Part shown: positions 1 to 12,164 of the stretch, piece after piece
Numbering within the stretch: the stretch's first letter is position 1
Layout: every line of letters begins with the position of its first letter
Source of the DNA: Lichina pygmaea
Taxonomy: Eukaryota; Ascomycota; Lichinomycetes; Lichinales; Lichinaceae
Direction: 5' to 3'
NCBI GenBank assembly: GCA_963422465.1
Contig: OY730173.1
Coordinates: forward strand, 1,116,001-1,180,000
DNA: 64,000 bases
Notes under the pieces: generated by a model
Database searches by the model: none
What the model saw: the letters and a program-made list of their open reading frames with translations, nothing else
What the model was told of the DNA's origin: nothing
Made by a program: the position numbers and the translations under genes

Positions 1-1392
1 ATCCTGTACGCAGCCCCACGTCCTCTGTAGAGCTGATCCAGGGTTGGATCAAACGTACGTAAAATACCTCAAGAAAAACACAATGTTGTCTTTTTTCTGA
101 CCGGCAGAGGCTGTTTGAGCAGTCTCTTTGAGCAGTGTCCGTCTGTTCAAAGAACATAATGCTTCGGCTGTGTGGGACAACTATGCTGGTATTTACAAGT
201 AGAAGTAATTTACTATTCGGTCGGGGTTAGGTGTCCGATGGGAACCAGCAGGCTTTCCTATCCCTCTCCCTTCCTTTTCCCTGTTGGCCTTATAGCTTTG
301 CCCACGCTTTTCCCACGCTCTTCCAGCGCTTTTCTCATACTTCTCCCATGCTTCTCCTTCCCTTTTCTGCATCTACGTACTCCGTACAGCTGTCTGCATA
401 GCTGTCTGCATAGTTGTCTGCATGATCCACACACATGCATGACCATACCACATGACCACACGCATGGTCCTACACATTGGTACCTTTGTCAAAGTGCCAG
501 ATCACGTGCTTGAGCCCAGCACGTCCAGAAGACTACTCCTGTGCTGAGAAAAAGATTTCTTATACGTAATGTCTGGCCTGCACTTGCCCATGAAGCAAGT
601 CTTCCTTACTGTGACTTGATTAGCGAGCACTGAGTATGACCTTTGTAGAAGACATACGCCTGTTGGAATCATGGAACATTGGAATACGTATTGGAATGTT
701 GAAGTCATGGAACTTTGGAGTCATGGGAAGCTTGCACGAACGACTATCAGCAGCGGAGAAATGCGAATATGGGGGAATGCCACCTGGAGGAATGCAAACT
801 GGGAGGAATGAAATCGGAGGAGTGAAAACAGAGGTCCAAGACGTGATGAAATACAGAGGGAATTGCCTTGATACTGCCATGTTATATGTGATGACGTGTG
901 TGATTGGCGCATGTGATGGCATGTCCTGCCAGGAAGTAGTCTTGAATATAAGCAGGTCATTCGAGAAGTAGACAGCGAAAAATTATGGACGAATGCTAGA
1001 AAAGGGGCGGGCAACACGACGACAGCGGCCGTTTGTCGTCCACCTTCTCGAGAGGGGTATCATCATTCATCTCCAGCCATTTGCGTATCCCCTCTGCCTG
1101 TCCTCCTGTTGTCGACTTGGCCTTTCTATTCAGATGTCAAGAAGGAAAAAGGTCGTATACTCTTGTCGAGTGGAGCCAGTCGGCCGCGGCAAGAGAACCT
1201 GCCGGTCCAGGAAGATCCAGCCGTGGATCCAGAGTCGTAGAACGCGATTAGGGCAGGGGGCCGGGGGCAGGTATGCTGCAGCAAAAGGTTGAACGGTAGA
1301 ACATAATGCAGACAACAAAGGTAAAACCACCAGAAACGCCGCCAACGTAGCCGTTCGCCCGACCGATGTGAACCAGAATCTAGCGCGCCCGC
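1..1392. other. Gene-free left edge with short tandem repeats
   Basis: No reading frame here looks like a conserved protein. A 12-bp unit (GCTGTCTGCATA) is repeated three times at 389-424, and a looser series of GGAAT/GGAGGAATG-like units runs through about 655-830. The short frames in this stretch are explained by these repeats. Confidence 0.6.
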
Positions 1393-2478
1393 TCATACAG
1401 CATTGTGCCGATAGGGCTCATAGGCGTTGCTGGTCGCGCCCATGTCCTGCATCGGCACGTTCGAGCCACCGGGCCGGCTGACGCCCCGCGAGCCGAACGG
1501 GCCCGAAACCTGCTCGTACGTGTACGGCGTCTTCTCGACGCGCCCTTTCCGGCTGTCGTTGTTGCGCCCCGAACAGCAGCACACGCTGAAGAGCCAGAAC
1601 AGAGCGGCGCCGCAGGAGAAGGCCACGGCCATCCAGGTGACCGAGTACATGCTCCGGCCGAGCGAGGCCTTGATTCCGTATGGCTTGAGCGCGCCATTGA
1701 AGACGCCAGTCACTGTCGCGTAGATGCCCGTCGCCATGCCGGCGGCGATGAGCGTGAAGAGAGCGCTGACCTACAGAGGGGGCCATGTCAGAGCGGATCC
1801 CATGAGCAGGCAGTGGTTCCAGGGCCGGGTCGAACTCACCCCCGAGATGATGGTGGTGACGAAACTGCCCCAGCGGCTGAGGATGGCAAAGAAGCCAACG
1901 ATCAGCTCGAGCACGGTGGCGACGAAGGCGGCGATGTAGACGATGAACATCCACTTGGTTATGACGCGGTAGATGTTGATGCCGTCGCGCAGAGCCTTGG
2001 GGACGGCATCCTTGGCGGGGCCGTCGTCCAGGCCCCACACCTTGATGGGGTCGAAGTAGAACTGCGCCTTGGGTTTGCCGCAGTCCTCAACGCGCGACTC
2101 GTTTTTGTCCGAGAACGTGCCGGAACAGTAGTTCCACAACGAGACGGTATAGAAAGGCTTCAGGTCGTCCATGACGTTCAGATCCTTGAACAGCTTGCCG
2201 ATGATATCATCATCGATCTTGGTGCCTTCGAAGACGCTCTTGTCTGGGATGGGATCGAAGTTTCTTGTGTCCAGCTGGCAGAAGAGCAGAAAGTCAGGAC
2301 CTGGGCTCTAACCTCGCCAATTCCAGAATCGAAGACAGACCTTCATGAACCACAGATCATTCGCCACACTCATCCCCTTGTTCGTGCCACCGATAGCCAG
2401 AAGCACCAGACATATTATCGACCCAACGGTCAAGGCTATCGGAGTGATTATGCATGCCAATCTGCCGGCTTTGCCCAT
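1393..2478 (-). CDS. SUR7/PalI-family plasma-membrane protein
   Basis: Three exons (2478-2341, 2274-1840, 1770-1393; introns 66 and 69 nt) give 316 aa. The start is the ATG opening MGKAGRLACIITPIAL, which leads straight into the first membrane segment (about residues 5-29). A large extracellular loop follows with the family's NYCSG cysteine motif (SLWNYCSGTF) and a second cysteine (VEDCGKP). Three more hydrophobic helices follow (WMFIVYIAAFVATVLELIVG, then TTIISGVSALFTLIAAGMA, then SVTWMAVAFSCGAALFWLF), then a soluble tail ending YEPYRHNAV. In yeast, SUR7-family proteins are four-helix claudin-like proteins of eisosome/MCC domains, affecting endocytosis and wall integrity; PalI relatives act in pH sensing. 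I infer a SUR7-like role, but the exact paralogue cannot be set. A 360-aa frame on the opposite strand is a shadow. Confidence 0.88.
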
Positions 2479-4307
2479 CTTGGCTGATGGATAGAGTGCA
2501 GGTGTGCCGGCTTGTTTGCTGGTGTCGAGATATCTCAGTGAAGTGGGTGGCGGCTGAGAAGCGGTCTTAGAACGAGGAGTGAGAGACGGGGCCGCGAGAC
2601 GAGCGGCGACGACGAGAACGACGGACTGTTGTGTCGATGAAGCCGGAAGCGTACGTTACCAAGGGGTTGAATGGGGATGTTATATCTTTCCCAGGCTGCT
2701 TCCGTTCAGCTTCCTTCTGCTCAAATCTTATGGAGGCTGACCCGTGCTTCGGTTGGATCTGGCAGAGCCTGACCGTTGCTCAAGTAACCAGCCCAAAGTA
2801 ACAGAAGCAACCGCTGGAGAGAAACAGTGAAGGAGCGGACCTCAGTTTTGCAAGGATACGATACGTACTTCATGCACTCGTACGTAAGCAGCCCCTGGCA
2901 GCAAAGCCCCACTCGACCTAAAAATGGGCTTATACAGTACAGTGTCACGACACAAGTCTGCGTACACCAGTACAACCTGTCAGCTGCTACTTTCACAAGT
3001 GATAGGACTAGATTGAGGAGTTACCCCAGTAACAACAAGCTGCTATGTATTGACTTCTCAGAGTAGCCCGAGGTAGATTTTGTATGGAGGTGTACGCAAA
3101 CTTTTGTCGTGCCACTGCAAGTGGCAGTGTTAGTCCTCATAGTCTCCGTAGACGTTTTCGTGCTAGGCTACTTCTGGCCAGTTCTGCCATTTTCCACAAA
3201 CAGTAAAGCGGGATACATCTTACTTCCACTCATTCGAGAAAAGTCTTGAGAAAAAATATGACCTAGTTGACTTTAGATAACCGCAGTTTCATCCTTGAAG
3301 TCTTGGTCTTCAAGTACCAGGGATCTCTCAGTACCTGTATGGGAATCAGAAGTTATGTTCGCGCGAGTACTGCCGCACCAGCCATCGAAGTACGTAAGTA
3401 CGGTATACGCGTACAGTACGTTACGTACGTATGTATCGCCACTGCTTTCTCTGCTGACTTGGTACTTGCTTCTATTTTTACTCCTTTTCGCCCAGCCACC
3501 TCTTCGCGCCCCAGCCGCCGCCAGCTCAAAAAGTGCAAGCGTGCGTACTCGTACGTATTGTAGGCTCGACCCTACCTACTCGTACTCGTACGTGCAGGTA
3601 TCGTAGTACATCTTCATAGGCGGGAAAAGTGTGACAGATCGAGGTCTCTGACACGCAGGGTGTCAGAGTGTAACCCCCTTGAAGGAGTCTAGCTATAAGC
3701 CCGAAGTTCGAAGGTACGGAGGTGTAAATCAAGCAGACACGACGGACTGAACAGGTACGTACTGTAGTCGTACGCTACGTGTCTGATGTGCCTTTTCCAC
3801 AGTAGCTGTACTTCGTACGCCTTATAAGGCTTCGTTCTCTCCAGAAAAGCAAGGGCTTCTGAAGGGCCAATAACAAACAAAAACATGGATGATCTCAAAG
3901 GGGATCGAACCCTTGACCTTTCCCGCACGTGTTGGAAGTCCATTATTGTAAGCATATCAAACCCCTCGCGCATGTTGTAAAGGGAACGTGATAACCACTA
4001 GACAAAGTAGAAAATCTTAGCCACACCAATGTCTTCCTAGTCATTATGTTGTTGTGGTAAATCTCAGGGTCACAAACCTACACTATGAGACCTTGATCAA
4101 ATTTCCCCAAATTTGATATACATTTGCAAAACCGGATGGGGAGTGTGACTTTTGGCAGACACGGAATGATAGCCGGACATGGGGTACGTTATGTAAGCTT
4201 GCGTCGTAATTCACGAGAACACTGTGAATATCCAGTCGCGCTTGTCGCACGCACAGCTGATGTAAAACTTTGCAGAGCTTTCGATAGCTTCAGGTGAGGT
4301 TCTGCCA
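2479..4307. other. Intergenic, TACGTA-rich, contains tRNA-like sequence
   Basis: No protein gene is recognised. Around 3375-3440 and 3545-3600 the DNA is crowded with GTACGTA palindromes. The only structured feature seen is the tRNA-like sequence at 3890-4016, listed separately. Confidence 0.5.
3890..4016 (-). tRNA. Split tRNA-Val(UAC)-like sequence, possibly a pseudogene
   Basis: On the minus strand a T-arm (AAGGG TTCGATC CCCTT) is followed by TGAGATC and a discriminator A. The B-box-like GGTTCGATCC core and an A-box-like TAGTGGTTATCAC are both present. The 5' acceptor strand GATTTTC pairs six of seven positions with TGAGATC, two of them as G-U pairs. The anticodon stem TTCCC/GGGAA closes a loop reading TT-TAC-A, interrupted after the base 3' of the anticodon by about 50 nt, the canonical nuclear tRNA intron site. 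Four extra bases (CTTT) lie between position 9 and the D-stem, and the D-stem has a mismatch. This is either an odd valine tRNA or a decaying copy. Confidence 0.42.
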
Positions 4308-7300
4308 CTATAAACCTGTATCCAACGCCCAGGTCTCTATCCCAACGCCGCAGATAGCTATTTTAGGGCTAAACGCCTCTATATATGAGTCGGCCGCAGA
4401 CGCATCTGCTACCGAGCTGCGTTCTTCGTGCTCTAATGTCACGTCGATATTGCTCGTGGCTGGGTCCTCCGGGTTCAAGGTGATTGACCAGACCTTCAAC
4501 CGCTGATCCGGCCCAGATGTTGCGATCAGATGGCGCCTCCTGCCATTGACGGACGGCTCTGTTGACGGATGCGACGGTACAATGGCAATGCTAGTCACCG
4601 CGCATGCATGTGCTTTTGGGATTAGCAACATCGTGCTGGAGATCTTTCCTAGAGCAACTTCATCACGGTGGATCCAGGTCAGACCAACAGCATTGTCCTC
4701 TCCCCCAGAAACAAGGAGTAGGGACCCTGCCCCGATCTGTATGCTTTTGACACACAGAATCGAGCTCTGGTGTATCTTGATCTTCTTCCGCTCCGCCGGT
4801 GCAGGGGCCCCTTCAAAGCTTGGCCTTGATTCTTGCAGGCATATCTCGGCATTCTCGACAGATATGCCCTTGTCTGCCAGATGCGGACCCACGTTGCGCA
4901 GAGTCAGACACCCGTCAGAGCTGGCCATGCAAAGATGGATTTGCTCGGCAAGAACGAGGAGGGATGCATGTGTGATGCAACCAGATCCACATGTCTCGAG
5001 GAAGACGGCATCGAATGCCTTTTGCGTACAATTGTACAAAAAAATCTGGCCACAGTCAGCTCTAGTCCAACAGGAAATGGGGCGATACGACTACGAACTC
5101 GAACAGTAGAATCCGAATAGGCCATGCTAATGAGAAAACTGCCGGCAGGCTGACAGCCCGCGGAAAGAACTGGACGGGCATCGAAACTGGCGATCCGCGC
5201 ATCGCACAACTCGTCCTGGCGGTGGCATCGAGCTTCGCATACGACGCCAAGGCCGAGCATTGGGATCTGCCGTACTCTCCACACGAAGAACTCTTCGGAA
5301 CCGCCACTGCTAAAGAGATACTTTCCGCAGCATGACCACTGTAGCGCCTGAATTCCAGTCGTGTGCTTCTTCAGAACTGCGAGATGGTCGAAGGGCCCAG
5401 TCTCTGGGACGCGGGGGCTGTCAAACCCCTTCCGGATAGCGGCGATGCAGATTGTGGTGTCTTCCGCACCGGTAGCCAGAAGCCGGAGACCTGACTCCGG
5501 AACAGCCCCCAAGGTCGGCCAATGGGCCAGAGCATTGATCTCCCGACCATGAGTCCCATTCTGCGCTATCCGGTAGGTGGTGTCGCTCTGTGAATACCAA
5601 TGTATTTTCGACGCCTGCGTCCAGATCAAGCATCCTGCGTTCGCCGAGTCGGAGGCCGGAGCAAAATCCCAAGTGCGATGACCGCCACTGCAATCCACCG
5701 CCATGATCTCTCGTTGACTTGTCTCATTCCAGGCTACGAAATGCTTCCCTCTGAACCCATACAGTACCAGATCTCCAGACGCATCAAGAAATGCTCCCTC
5801 GAGGACGGAAGCAAACACCGGGAACGACACGTGGATAGTGGTCAAAGTGATTTGCCCGCTAGCGTTCTCTTCGGACTGTCGGCGTATCAATTGATGAACT
5901 GCATAGCTCCCGTTCCGTCCGGTGGTGATTATCAGCACACCCCAAGGAGTTGCATTTACAGGGTTGACGAGGACAGTTATGCTTGTGACAGCATCGACTT
6001 GGTGAATACCACGATACACTTCTTGAGCAGCCTCTGGGGTTTCTCGTGACGTCGCTGAGATCGTAGATATACTGTATATGGCGACAACACTGTTCCTGGC
6101 TCCCAGGATGAGCAGCTTCTCCGACTCGATGACCGCCATGCTGGTTACGACGAATTGATGTGGCAATAGCTTTGGATCCATTTGTGTTGAGACATGGTCG
6201 ATGGCACCATCCGCCGACCCTTGCACGTAGACTCTCCAGTGGCTCACTGCATCGGATCCTAAATATGATATGACGACATCCAGAATGCCTTGCCAGGATC
6301 AGCTTCCTGTTGCGAAGCCAAAATGGTAGAATACATACCTGATGCATAGTGACATAGTAATCCGGAGATCTTTGAAGGCCTCTGTTCAAGAAGAGTGAAT
6401 TTGCTTTGACGAAGGTCCAGGCAGTATACTACGCTGTCCGTAGCTGCAAAGCATACAACTGGACAACTGGGACTGGCGACTGCTACTGAGTATACCTTAA
6501 GCCCGTCTAGTCTTGCGACCTCACACCACGAAAGACTCCGCTGATCAACGAATCGTCTTCCGTTTTTGTCCTTGCCTGCTATTGCTGTCGTAGCGTCATC
6601 TTCACTGGTGACTCGAAAAGACCCTAGAAACAGTTTTCCCTGCTCAGAGACTGCAAGCAGCTGTTTGTTGCTGATGAGCTTGTAGCTCTTGATGACAAGG
6701 AGATCTTGCATTGCCTGGCCGTTCTCCTCTCGACGTCCAGATGAACCTATGTGACTCTGGCATAGTTGCTGGTCAACAAGAAAATACCCCCCATGCGATT
6801 TATTGTCGTTCGTAGATGGCTTGGATGAAGACTGGCTCAAGTGCTGACGCTTTCGTTTCATGGGCCTCCCGTTCGAGAGAAAGTACGCAATCATACCATC
6901 TGCTCCACCAGTGGTAATCAAAGTGCTTCCCTGGTCATAACATGTCATCGCGATGGACCAGATGTTTTTCCCTGCGTGCAAAGAGACAGAACTCCGCCGC
7001 CTTAACGAACACTGCGTTGAAGTGCCCAGGCTAGCATGTTTTTCTGGGGTCGAAGACATCTGCCAAAGGTGACAGGACGCGTCTTCTCCGTAAGATACTA
7101 GCCCGATGCCGAGATCATGTTCTTCGTCATTCCTGTGATGGACTGTGAACTGGACGCCCCATATGCGTGAGCCGTGTGCCCAAGCCATAGCAATCATGTT
7201 GCCTGCATCGTCCCCTTGAGACGCTCTAGCAGCTTCATCCCCAAAGCCAGTGCTTGCTGTGAATGATATATCTCTCCTTTCTGACTGTCTGTCCTGGGCA

Positions 7301-8064
7301 TCAAGTGGTGATCCAACAGCCCACACCCGAATCGTACGATCATCGCTGCAACTTGCAAGAAGCATGCTAGTCTGGCCGTCGATCTTGGACGGTAATGGCT
7401 CTGAGAGGTGCACACCGAATATAGAACCTTCATGAGCTCCTGCTAGCCGCAAGACGAGAGACGTCGAAAGGAGGCTCCCTGCTTCAGTAACGTAAGATCT
7501 TACAGAAACCTCTCCGAAAGCCGTCCCAGTAGCCAACAGCAAATGATCAGGTGATTCCCATTTGACATGAGCAGAGTACAAGATTGAATTGTTGCCTGCA
7601 CTCAGCTCTTGAATTTGAAAGTTGGATTCGTGTGACCACCAGTCTAGCAACGACAATGCATTCTGTGAGCTGACTAGAGCAGCTCTGGCTCTCGAGCCAG
7701 CGAGGCCTCCGGTCGATTGGTAGGGATCAATTGCACCATGCAGCATCCAGCCACTGGGCACCAGCCGACTTCCAGCGCGTGAGAGAATCTCCCATGCCTT
7801 TATGTTAATGACGAGACGCTGTACGAAGGGTCCACCGAAGATGATTAGTCCAAGCAATCCTGTAGCCTCGATATCATCTTTCTCTGGAATGATTCCATGG
7901 ATTTGGTGATGACTGAAGGCGTCAGCTTGAAGAAGTATGATACCGTCGTCGTAGCTTAATGCCTTTAGGGTCGTTCCCTGCCCTGCCAAAAGAATTGTGC
8001 GGCCAGCAATCTTCACAAGAGCCAAGGCCGTGACAGGTACCAGCGACTGAGTCCGGCGCAGCAT
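4308..8064 (-). CDS. RTT10: WDR6/RTT10-family WD40 protein
   Basis: Three exons (8064-6339, 6258-5099, 5045-4308; introns 80 and 53 nt) encode 1207 aa. The start is the first in-frame ATG, giving MLRRTQSLVPVTALALVKIA; the frame extends upstream only from non-ATG codons. The N-terminal signature (LLAGQGTTLKALSYDDG, then HHQIHGI) is that of WDR6/Rtt10. WD repeats can be seen throughout, for example LLASCSDDRTIRVWAVG, LITTGGADGMIAYF, LLATGAEDTTICIAAI, YLFSSGGSEEFFVWRV and LIATSGPDQRLKVWSI near the C-terminus. In yeast, Rtt10/Trm734 partners Trm7 for 2'-O-methylation of position 34 of some tRNAs and is linked to endosomal recycling. The length fits the family (about 1000-1200 aa). It is transcribed divergently from KMT6. 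The second donor (GTTCGT) is weak but is the only choice restoring the frame that I found. Confidence 0.88.
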
Positions 8065-8629
8065 GGCCGATATATACCGAGACCTTCTCTCGGTTTTCAG
8101 GTTGCGGGAGGGATTATAACGTGCTCTCGGTTCAAGCTTCACCTGATAGTTTCCTGAAGAGAACGGCTGGAGTAAAAGCTAAGGAATGTGGTAACACTAC
8201 CTCGTACGTCAGGTCAAACCACTCCGCATAAAAGAGCTCCACTTTACCGGTACCGGTGATAAAATCCCGAAAGGGACTTGATGCGTAGATCGAAGCGGAG
8301 CTAGCCACCCTTCGAGGTATCGTGCATTCGACTGTGCTAGAGACTTCATCGGTCTCGAAAACCCACCAACGCGCGCAGATGAAGAGTACGTTTGCTTTTA
8401 AATTTTCAAAAAAAAGCCTGTAGCTGCTGATTTAACGGATTTTTAGTTCAGTCACACGATATCAGGGAATCTGCGGATGTCCATATCAAGCAACGTTGGA
8501 ACCAGCATTCTTCGCTTACAAAGGTACCGTAGCTCCCATGCTCATCCAAGGACCACAGCGACAAATCACTGAAAGTACGCCCAGGATCTACTCCGAGGAG
8601 CCCAAGCTACCATCGATGGCAGGGAATGT
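8065..8629. promoter_or_regulatory. Divergent intergenic region RTT10/KMT6
   Basis: About 565 bp separate the two start codons. No clear TATA box stands out. An A-run follows TTTTAAATTTTC near 8397-8414. The true KMT6 start could lie slightly upstream, because GTACGC...CCAG around 8575-8583 could be an intron. Confidence 0.4.
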
Positions 8630-11331
8630 ATGGGAGATGGCTCCTTACTCGGCTCGACCTCACAGCAGCGCCGGATCGAGTCTGTTTCTCCTCTTGCCGA
8701 GCTCAACGATACAGAAGTTGCAAGTCAGGACTGCAAGGCCTCAAGATTGCGTATCTACAGCTTGGTAAATCCATGCCAACTAATATATGGGTCAACTTGA
8801 CTGACACTTTAGGCTGCCAATGGAATCTGCACACAACAAGGGCCTGAGTCTGCAATGATCAATCGCTATAGCACTCAGCGCGTGGTACCTAAATTCCAAG
8901 CATATGCATCGATCAAGACGAATATCCTATCTGAAAGCAACGAGATATTACGTTACGTGCCTTATTTTGAAGATGAGGTCCCGGATGGCATCGAGGAGCT
9001 GGGCCACTACTTTGAAGACTGGACAGAAGACTTGCCAAAGATGAGCTATGAAAGAGAGCAAGCCGAGTGGCTCTTGCCCATCGTCGCCGGAATGACGACG
9101 GGTTTTGGCTGCTCCCTAGAGCAGGTGCTTCAAGTCTTGCTGAGAAGGACAACAGGAATCTCGCGCGGAAGGAAGCACACTCCAGCTGTCAAGGCTATAT
9201 GGTCAGATGACAACGAGTGGACAAGCTGGCAGTTGCAAAGCCTGGCTACAAAGTTGTCTAGGTCTAAAGAGGCCAAAGCATTCGTGAAATCTTACAAGTC
9301 AAGCCCAACACCCCCTCTGGGGGTTAGGTTCAATCTACAGCGGATTCTGATCACTGATTCCAAGCTAGCAGCTCTTGTCACATCTCTTGACTTGAGCGCA
9401 ATCCTCCAAGCACCAGAGGACACTGCTGAGACTTTCAGGACTTCACCCCTGTCTTCAATAAGATGTGGTATCTGCTTCAGGTAAACTCCCCCCCACACCT
9501 AGCAGCTTGATTTCTCACCTCAGCTTCAGGCACAAGTGTCTTGAACATGGAGAGTACCTCAGAGATAACAGCCTAAGGCAGTTCACCGCGCCTCCTCAGG
9601 TTTTCAGTCTCTCAGCCCAAGTTAGGAAGCCCTCAGTTGCAGCCGATGCAGGGGAGGTAACTCAGCGGCCGGTTTCTGAGATGCCATGCTCAGAAGAGTG
9701 TTTCCTTAAGGTGTGCCTCCAAATTCTTCTGTGGATCTGCGGACATGCTAATTTTAGACAGGGTCGGTTGCCGGAGGCAAAATTGTCTGAATGGCCGGAA
9801 GACCTAGTCAGCTTGCTAAAGTCCACACTGCCAGCCTGGCGAGATTGCAAAACAGCGCCCTGTCTGTACTCTTGGATAGTTCCAAGGCCATGTAATGAGG
9901 TGTGGCTGTCCACAATCTGCCGTCGCCGTCTCTAATCTCCTGTGACAGATTCATGCCAAGATCCAGCAGCTCTTGAGTCAGGAGGGGCTGCCACCATCTG
10001 AAGCTTCGATGAAGCTTGGCGTAAAGAAGGTCGACTTTACGGCCATCAACACGCCTCAGCATGATAAGAGGAGACCCTTCAATCCGTGCAACCACCCAGG
10101 TCCATGCATTAAGAACACTTGCAGCTGCTTCGACCAAAAAGTCGCCTGCGAGAAATCTTGCCGATGTAGAAACCACTGCTGGCGGGCGTTCCGAGGATGT
10201 TCCTGCAAGAAGAAGGGCAAAGTGTGTCAGACTAGCCGTTGCGAGTGCGTTTATATCAACCGAGAATGCGACCCCGACCTCTGTGGTACCTGCGGAGCTG
10301 CCGAGGCCATGGATCCGGCCAACTATGAAGATGGCAGCGCGCCTAAGCCATGCTGCAGGAACGTCGGTCTCCAGCGAGGAATACCCAAGCGAACTCTGCT
10401 GGGCGTCAGCGAGGTCGAGGGATACGGCCTTTTCATGGGCGAGGCAGTCAAAGCCGAGGAGTTTCTTGGCGAGTATGTCGGCGAAGTTCTCTCGAGCGGC
10501 GAGGCGGAGAGGCGTGGTGCCATCTATCACCTTCAAAAGCTGTCCTATCTGTTTGATCTGAACAAAGGTCTGTTGACGAGACTCGAACCCTTCTTTGCGA
10601 TGACTCATACCTTTATAGGCCAGACGGTGGACGCAACGTGCGTCGGGAACAAATTCCGCTTCATCAACCACTCGGCACTGGCAACCAACTGCGCCGCAAA
10701 GGTGCTTTTCGCCAACGGGGTCCAACGCATCGGCATGTTCGCCACTCGGGATATTGAGGCCGGTGAGGAGTTGTACTTCGACTATGGGTTACAGTACCAC
10801 AAGACACTACTGTCGAAGGAACCAAAGAGCAGGGCGAAGCAAACAGGCGCAGGGGGCGTGTCCAAGGAGCCGGCAGCAAATCCCAAAGATGGCGCAACAT
10901 CCACCTCTACCGGGAAGCCACATATAAGTGCTACTCGAAGCGCTCCTCGGATATCCCCAACACACGACAAGATTATATTCAACGACACAAACCGTCGTCC
11001 CAAGAGTTCAGCTGTCGAAGGCCGAGGCAGAGATGCTCTCAAAGCGGTGTCCTCCGCCGGGGTCGACTCCAAGGAAGAGGACATCGATTTCGGCCTCGAC
11101 GCTCTCGACTCGGCAGCCATTGACTCCAGTGGCGACATGACTGGCCTACCGGCCGCCGACGACGACGAGGACGACGACTACGTCGACAGCAGCGAGGCAA
11201 GCTCCAGAACCGGCTCCAGCAGCGCCGCAAACAGACACGATGCCAACGTCTCGCCCGACAAGAGACAGGGCAAGCGGAGGAGCGCGCGTCACAGGGTCAA
11301 GACGAAAAGTGCTGGAGCACGCGCACGGTAG
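8630..11331 (+). CDS. kmt6: EZH2-type histone H3K27 methyltransferase (PRC2 catalytic subunit)
   Basis: Five exons (8630-8764, 8813-9480, 9530-9899, 9949-10567, 10619-11331) with introns of 48-51 nt give 834 aa. The cysteine-rich CXC domain (about 431-535; NPCNHPGPCIKNTCSCFDQ and CRCRNHCWRAFRGCSCKKKG) precedes a SET domain (about 535-660). The SET domain has GYGLFMGE, EFLGEYVGEVL, the NHS motif RFINHS, and the catalytic-tyrosine block GEELYFDYG. After SET comes a long Ser/Asp-rich tail with an acidic run and a basic end (KRQGKRRSARHRVK). EZH2 proteins trimethylate H3K27 with EED and SUZ12 in Polycomb silencing. The fourth intron is 51 nt with no stop, so unspliced reading would put 17 extra residues in the SET domain just before the NHS block; GTCTGT, a TGACTCAT branch and TTTATAG support splicing. 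The N-terminus is poorly conserved and its start is the least certain part. Confidence 0.92.
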
Positions 11332-12164
11332 TCGATGTCTGGGAAAAGCATATCAAGAGCGGTAGCTGATGCCTGGGCAACACGGTACGAGGTACATAGC
11401 AAGAGCGAGTGGAATATGTCCCCCCGTTCCCGTAAAAGTGTCGATGAACCAATCATGGCAGAATCACCAAACTGCTCTCTTCATCTTTTTCCCTTTCCCT
11501 TTTCCAGCATCATCCCACTGAGCCATGAAAAGAAAAAAAATCTCAGCTATCAGTGAACCAAGAGACTCCTGATAGAAAAGCACTAATTACACCAGTACAG
11601 ACTCTCAACATGGCTCTTTCAACAGCGTACGCACATTAGTATTGTTGCTTCCTCTTGCTTACTGGCTTGTCCACTTCTGTTTTTCTCAGGTCTTGACTGA
11701 GTGAGTAGATTGTGTCTCTTCATCTGATATGTCTGTTGATCTTCCCTACCTTATCAAAGATGATTTGTAAGTGAGGTTTGTCAGTGGTGGTGGTGGTTGT
11801 GGCGGTACGTACCAGTACCAGGCAGAACTACCAGGATTACCCACATCAACAGCTACCAGTATCAGAGTCAGAAGACCCAACCAACTTAGCTAAAAGATCT
11901 GACAGTCCTAATCAGGTGATCAGAACTGCTGTTGGCTGATTATATAAGACTGCATGTAACAATCAGCAACAGAAAAAGTAACAGAAAGTAGTAGTAACAG
12001 TAGTGACAGTGATGATAGCACTAAAAAGAGTAACAGTCACAGCAGTGGTAGCTGTAGTGATAGTAATAATAGTAGTGATAGCAGTGATAGCACTGGCAAC
12101 TGTAATAGCACCAGCATCAGCATCAGCAACAGCAAGCAACAGCACTAGCAATAGTAATTGATTG
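11332..12164. other. Intergenic with degenerate trinucleotide tract
   Basis: No gene is recognised. From about 11955 to 12150 the plus strand runs in a strongly three-base rhythm (AGTAGTAACAGTAGTGACAGTGATGATAGC and similar). It abuts the 3' end of the LINE remnant, which lies on the opposite strand, so it may be an expanded LINE tail. Confidence 0.5.

Noticed and set aside
1405-2487. 360-aa plus-strand frame
   Set aside because: It is antisense to the SUR7-family gene, whose spliced product has clear family motifs; the antisense frame has none.
10568-10618. 17-residue insertion in the KMT6 SET domain as a real protein feature
   Set aside because: Perfect intron signals and restoration of the conserved text when removed make it an intron.
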